Shown piece after piece: positions 36,596-39,397 of a DNA stretch of 39,397 bases. Each line of letters starts with the position of its first letter. Positions within the stretch are counted from its first letter, which is position 1. Made by a program: the position numbers and the translations under genes. This DNA is from a virus, in the IMG/VR virus record IMGVR_UViG_3300006853_000030, positions 1 to 39,397 of that record, one strand, 5' to 3'. The notes under the pieces are model-generated. The model was not told the DNA's origin, made no database searches, and saw only the letters and a list, made by a program, of their open reading frames with translations.

Positions 36596-38397
36596 CGGGC
36601 GACCTCCAATCCGTGGTCTTCGTAGGCGGAGCGTCCGCCCGACAAGGACCGTTGCCATTCCCCGACCGCCATGACGAGCGCCGCGGTGCCGTCGATCCGG
36701 GATCGCGAGCGCTTCCGATCGGGCTTGACGTTACCGGCGGGGTCCATCGCGGCGACGGTGTTGAGGATGCAGAACCGCAAGACGGGATGGCCGCCGTGTC
36801 GGAGTCGACGCTCGATGGCGAGCCGCTCGGTTTCCTTCATGGGGGGCGAGAGCGACGCGAAGCCCTGGCGCACTTCCCAGATGGGGACGCCGGCGTCTTC
36901 GAGGTGGGTGCGGAGTTGCTTCGATCCCCAGGGGTCGTAGCCGACGCTCTCGACGTCGAAGCGGCCGATGCCGCGCCCGGCAAGTGCGAGGAGCTCCGCC
37001 TCGATGGAGTCGTAGTCGATCGTCTCGCCCGGCGTCGCGGTCAGGAAGCCGGCCTTGACCCAGGCCTCGTAGTCGGCCTGGTCGGAGTGCGCGCGCGCAA
37101 GGAGCGTGTCGGCTGGCGTCCAGAATCGACAGACGACGTCGACGATCTCGTTGGCCTCGTCGGGGAAGACGAGCACCAACGCTGCGAGGTCCTTGGAGCT
37201 CGCGAGGTCGAGACCGCCGAAGCATCGAGCGCCGGCGAGGTCGCCCTCGTCGACGAGGCCCGCGGTGCGATCCCAGATGGGGCGCGGCATCCATCCCGCG
37301 CTCGATCCAGTGGGTACGTCGAGGTGAAGCCGGAGGAACGTCTTGAGCTTGGTGGGTGAGACCTTCGCCTCGGCGGCCTTGGCGGCCAGGTAGTCGGGGC
37401 GAAGCGACGTGCCGAGGCCCGGGTTCGCCGAGGCCCAGACGGCCGGCGATGCCCAGGAGCCGTCGAGCTCACAGGCGGGGTCGGCGGCGAACACCACCGC
37501 GAGGAGGTCGGGCATGGCGATGACGCCGTCGGAGACCTTCTCGGCGAGGGCGCGCCGGTCGCGCCAGACGGGCGACTCCTCGGGGATGCCGGCGGTGGTG
37601 ATCGTCGCGATGAGGGGCTGATCTCGGGAGCCGGTCCCGGTCTCGATGGTGTCGATGAGCTCGCCGTCGGTGATGACGTGGAGCTCGTCGACGATGGCGC
37701 CGTGGACGTTGAGGCCGTGCTTGTTGAGCCCAGCGCGGTCCGACGCTAGGGCCTTGTATTCGCTCGCCGTGTTGGCGTTGCTGATCGTGCGCGACGGGAT
37801 GAGCGCCTTGAGTCGCCGGCGGAGCGCCGGGGATTTCTTGACCATGTTCGCCGCGACGTTGAAGACGGCCCGGGCCTGGTCGAGGTCGCGCGCGACGGAG
37901 TAGACCTCGGCGCCCGGCTCACGGTCGGCGGAGACGAGGTAGAGCGCGATGGCCGCACAGAGGGTGCTCTTGCCGTTCTTGCGGGGAACCTCGAGGAACA
38001 GCGCCCGATAGCGGCGCGTGCCGTCGCGGTTGAGCCAGCCGAAGACCGGGGCGAGGACCCAGACGACTTGCCAGAGGTCGGGGACGAAGGGCTTGCCGGC
38101 GAAGCGGCGGCCCTTGATGTGCCGGCACTTCCGGGCGAAGCGGAGGAAGTGGTCGACGCGCTCAAGGTCGAAGTGGACGCCGGCGGCGCGCTCGGCCGTC
38201 GATGGCGCCGGGGAGAGCCAGCGCGGCCGGGTGAGCTTGGCGAGCTTCGCCTCCGTGAGCCGGTAGTCGGGGTGCGCGGCGAGGTAGTCGAAGAGCCCAG
38301 GCGTGCGGCGCTCGAGCTCCTCGCGGGTGACGGGGTCGGGCGTGGCCTTCGCCTTCGGCTTCGCTGGCCGCCTAGTCGAAGAGGTCGTCGTCGTCAT
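36592..38397 (-). CDS. terL: Terminase large subunit
   Basis: 601 residues. Walker A-like LEVPRKNGKST (136-145), Walker B GAIVDELH (D237, E238) and nuclease motif FGGLDLASSKDLAAL (D397), plus VGYDPWGSKQL and TAALVMAVGEW near the end, are those of HK97-type large terminases (Terminase_1). The protein pumps DNA through the portal and cuts concatemers. Length is in the family range (~500-600). It overlaps TerS by 26 nt and the LSm-like gene by 4 nt. Confidence 0.95.
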   Translation of the reverse strand: MTTTTSSTRRPAKPKAKATPDPVTREELERRTPGLFDYLAAHPDYRLTEAKLAKLTRPRWLSPAPSTAERAAGVHFDLERVDHFLRFARKCRHIKGRRFAGKPFVPDLWQVVWVLAPVFGWLNRDGTRRYRALFLEVPRKNGKSTLCAAIALYLVSADREPGAEVYSVARDLDQARAVFNVAANMVKKSPALRRRLKALIPSRTISNANTASEYKALASDRAGLNKHGLNVHGAIVDELHVITDGELIDTIETGTGSRDQPLIATITTAGIPEESPVWRDRRALAEKVSDGVIAMPDLLAVVFAADPACELDGSWASPAVWASANPGLGTSLRPDYLAAKAAEAKVSPTKLKTFLRLHLDVPTGSSAGWMPRPIWDRTAGLVDEGDLAGARCFGGLDLASSKDLAALVLVFPDEANEIVDVVCRFWTPADTLLARAHSDQADYEAWVKAGFLTATPGETIDYDSIEAELLALAGRGIGRFDVESVGYDPWGSKQLRTHLEDAGVPIWEVRQGFASLSPPMKETERLAIERRLRHGGHPVLRFCILNTVAAMDPAGNVKPDRKRSRSRIDGTAALVMAVGEWQRSLSGGRSAYEDHGLEVAR

Positions 38398-38854
38398 CGG
38401 AGTCGGGGACTACCGGGGCGAGACGCTCGAGGTCGAGGCGCGCGCGGGCGCCGAGAGTTAGTCCGTAGTCGCGCGCGAGCTCGAGGAAGGCCTTGCCGTG
38501 GTCGCGCATGACCTGAGACGCCGGGGGTTTCTTCGAGCCTCCGCCGTGGACCTTGTCGACGTCGACGGTGTCGGGGACGTTGCCCTTGGCCCTCATGCCC
38601 TCGGCGGCGGCCTGGGCGATGGCGAGGTGCTCGACCATGAGACCGATGGCGTGGACGTCGAGCTTCCCGATGAGCTCCGGGTAGAGCTCGTCGAGCTCGG
38701 GGACGACGGAGCGCCAGAGGACCTTGGCCGGAGCGGAGAGCCAGGAGGGCGCCGGGCCCAGCGGCGCTTGACGACGACGACGGCGAGGAGCGCTCGGGGT
38801 CTCGGCCTCCGCGCCTCGGATCGGGGTGACGTTGCCGGCGGGCGCCGCGCTCAT
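38372..38854 (-). CDS. terS: Terminase small subunit (P27 family)
   Basis: 160 residues. PSWLSAPAKVLWRSVVPELDEL, HLAIAQAAAEGMRAKGN, KKPPASQVMRDHGKAFLELARDYGLTLGARARL fit the P27-type small terminase (Terminase_4), ending in an acidic DSDDDDDLFD tail. It would recognise the packaging site and recruit TerL. Its ATG overlaps the stop of the preceding small gene. Confidence 0.88.
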   Translation of the reverse strand: MSAAPAGNVTPIRGAEAETPSAPRRRRRQAPLGPAPSWLSAPAKVLWRSVVPELDELYPELIGKLDVHAIGLMVEHLAIAQAAAEGMRAKGNVPDTVDVDKVHGGGSKKPPASQVMRDHGKAFLELARDYGLTLGARARLDLERLAPVVPDSDDDDDLFD

Positions 38855-39015
38855 CGGCCCCGGTCCTCGCCGCTCCGACGCCGGCGCGACGCCGAGCGCT
38901 CACGGCGCCAGTCCTCGTAGGTCTTCTCGCCCAGGCCGACGGAGGCGGCGTGACGCGCGGCGACAGAGCCGGGAGCCGGGCGGGCCTTGTTGGCCGCCGA
39001 GCTCGAGCGCCTCAC
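38851..39015 (-). CDS. Small basic protein before TerS
   Basis: 54 residues from the GTG overlapping the upstream TGA (GTGA), stopping at the TGA that overlaps the TerS ATG (ATGA). The sequence is Arg/Ser/Ala-rich with one recognisable stretch (ASVGLGEKTYEDWRRERSA) that looks folded rather than random. Perfect 4-nt overlaps at both ends support a real coupled gene. No family was recognised; its basic nature and position suggest a DNA-packaging accessory. Confidence 0.55.
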   Translation of the reverse strand: MRRSSSAANKARPAPGSVAARHAASVGLGEKTYEDWRRERSASRRRRSGEDRGR

Positions 39016-39335
39016 TCCGGCGACGGCGCGCCGTGCTCGACGGGCGCCGAGGAGTGCGGGTCCGACGTCGTCGGGTAGCCCGGGTCGCCCGGCTCGAGGA
39101 CCGGCGGGTAGTCGGGCTGGCCGGCCTCGAAGGGCGACACCTCGCCGGAGCGCGAGCTCTCCTCGTAGCGCTTCGAGCTCGCAGACTCCGGCGAGCGCGC
39201 CATCGTCTCGGCTTCGGTCCTCAAGGTGGCGAAGTCGTCATGGTCGGCCAACGGCACGCCGACCACCTCGGACACCGCGTCATCGCGCGCGAGCTGGGCA
39301 GCCTCGGCGGTGGCTTCGGGGGTCTCGTCGCTCAT
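39012..39335 (-). CDS. Hypothetical acidic protein of the packaging operon
   Basis: 107 residues from MSDETPEA, with GAGGAG eight bases before the ATG; an in-frame ATG 51 bases further upstream lacks that site. The N-terminal half is helical, the rest is Pro/Ser/Asp-rich and likely disordered (PGDPGYPTTSDPHSSAP). It is the first complete gene after the HNH gene if the ends join. Function unknown. Confidence 0.65.
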   Translation of the reverse strand: MSDETPEATAEAAQLARDDAVSEVVGVPLADHDDFATLRTEAETMARSPESASSKRYEESSRSGEVSPFEAGQPDYPPVLEPGDPGYPTTSDPHSSAPVEHGAPSPE

Positions 39336-39362
39336 CGTGGCGCTCCTCAAGGTCGTCTCACT

Positions 39363-39384
39363 TCTCCCGGGGAGAGTAGCTCTC
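39363..39384. repeat. Two overlapping inverted repeats near the right end
   Basis: TCTCCC-G-GGGAGA (39363-39375) and GAGAG-TAG-CTCTC (39372-39384) overlap by four bases. The first arm resembles the ACTCCC/GGGAGT boxes of the left non-coding region. If the ends are joined they lie 13-35 bp past the HNH stop, before the next gene. Confidence 0.55.
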
Positions 39385-39397
39385 ACAGGCGTGTCAC

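Overview
The window looks like essentially one complete genome of a tailed phage with a long non-contractile tail (siphovirus), about 39.4 kb, very GC-rich, with every convincing gene on the minus strand. The high GC, third-position-GC coding, TAnnnT-type -10 boxes and several gene families (portal-MuF fusion, phiC31 gp3-like protein, P27-type small terminase, Cas4-like nuclease, LSm-like head protein) suggest an actinobacterial or other high-GC host; this is inference. No integrase, repressor, DNA polymerase or tRNA was recognised. The two window ends fit together: an HNH endonuclease gene running off position 1 would meet a stop codon two codons later if joined to position 39397. This suggests an arbitrarily opened circular assembly.

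In transcription order (right to left): 39335-36353 is the packaging module (two small genes, TerS, TerL, an LSm-like protein), with the HNH gene (359-1) just upstream across the join. Then come the portal-MuF fusion, HK97-type prohead protease and major capsid protein (36345-31784). A stem-loop follows, and then an unusual insertion of a methyltransferase and a glycosyltransferase fused to a Cys-rich head-type domain (31686-29549). Connector proteins, tail terminator, tail tube, frameshifted tail chaperones, tape measure, distal tail and host-recognition proteins occupy 29549-20255. Lysis genes (holin candidate, amidase endolysin, two further membrane proteins) fill 20176-18064.

A good sigma70-like promoter at 18021-18049 opens the non-structural region (17982-4012). 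It contains a Spo11/TopoVI-A-like Toprim protein, an HTH protein, a Cas4-like nuclease, a phiC31 gp3 (recombination directionality factor)-like protein, a RuvC-like resolvase, a Toprim-helicase replication protein and many short genes joined by 4-nt stop/start overlaps. A second promoter of the same design lies at 15745-15773.

The left part (3923-854) holds a membrane-anchored lytic transglycosylase-like protein and three virion-like proteins, the last carrying about fourteen 23-residue repeats. It is followed by a ~490-bp non-coding region (360-853) with a cluster of TGGGAGT boxes, a long imperfect hairpin and a G-rich tract directly upstream of the HNH gene. This is the best candidate for the cos/packaging or late-control site. 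The most notable observations are this non-coding region, the stand-alone TopoVI-A-like protein, the glycosyltransferase fusion in the head operon, the repeat protein, and the gp3-like protein without an integrase.
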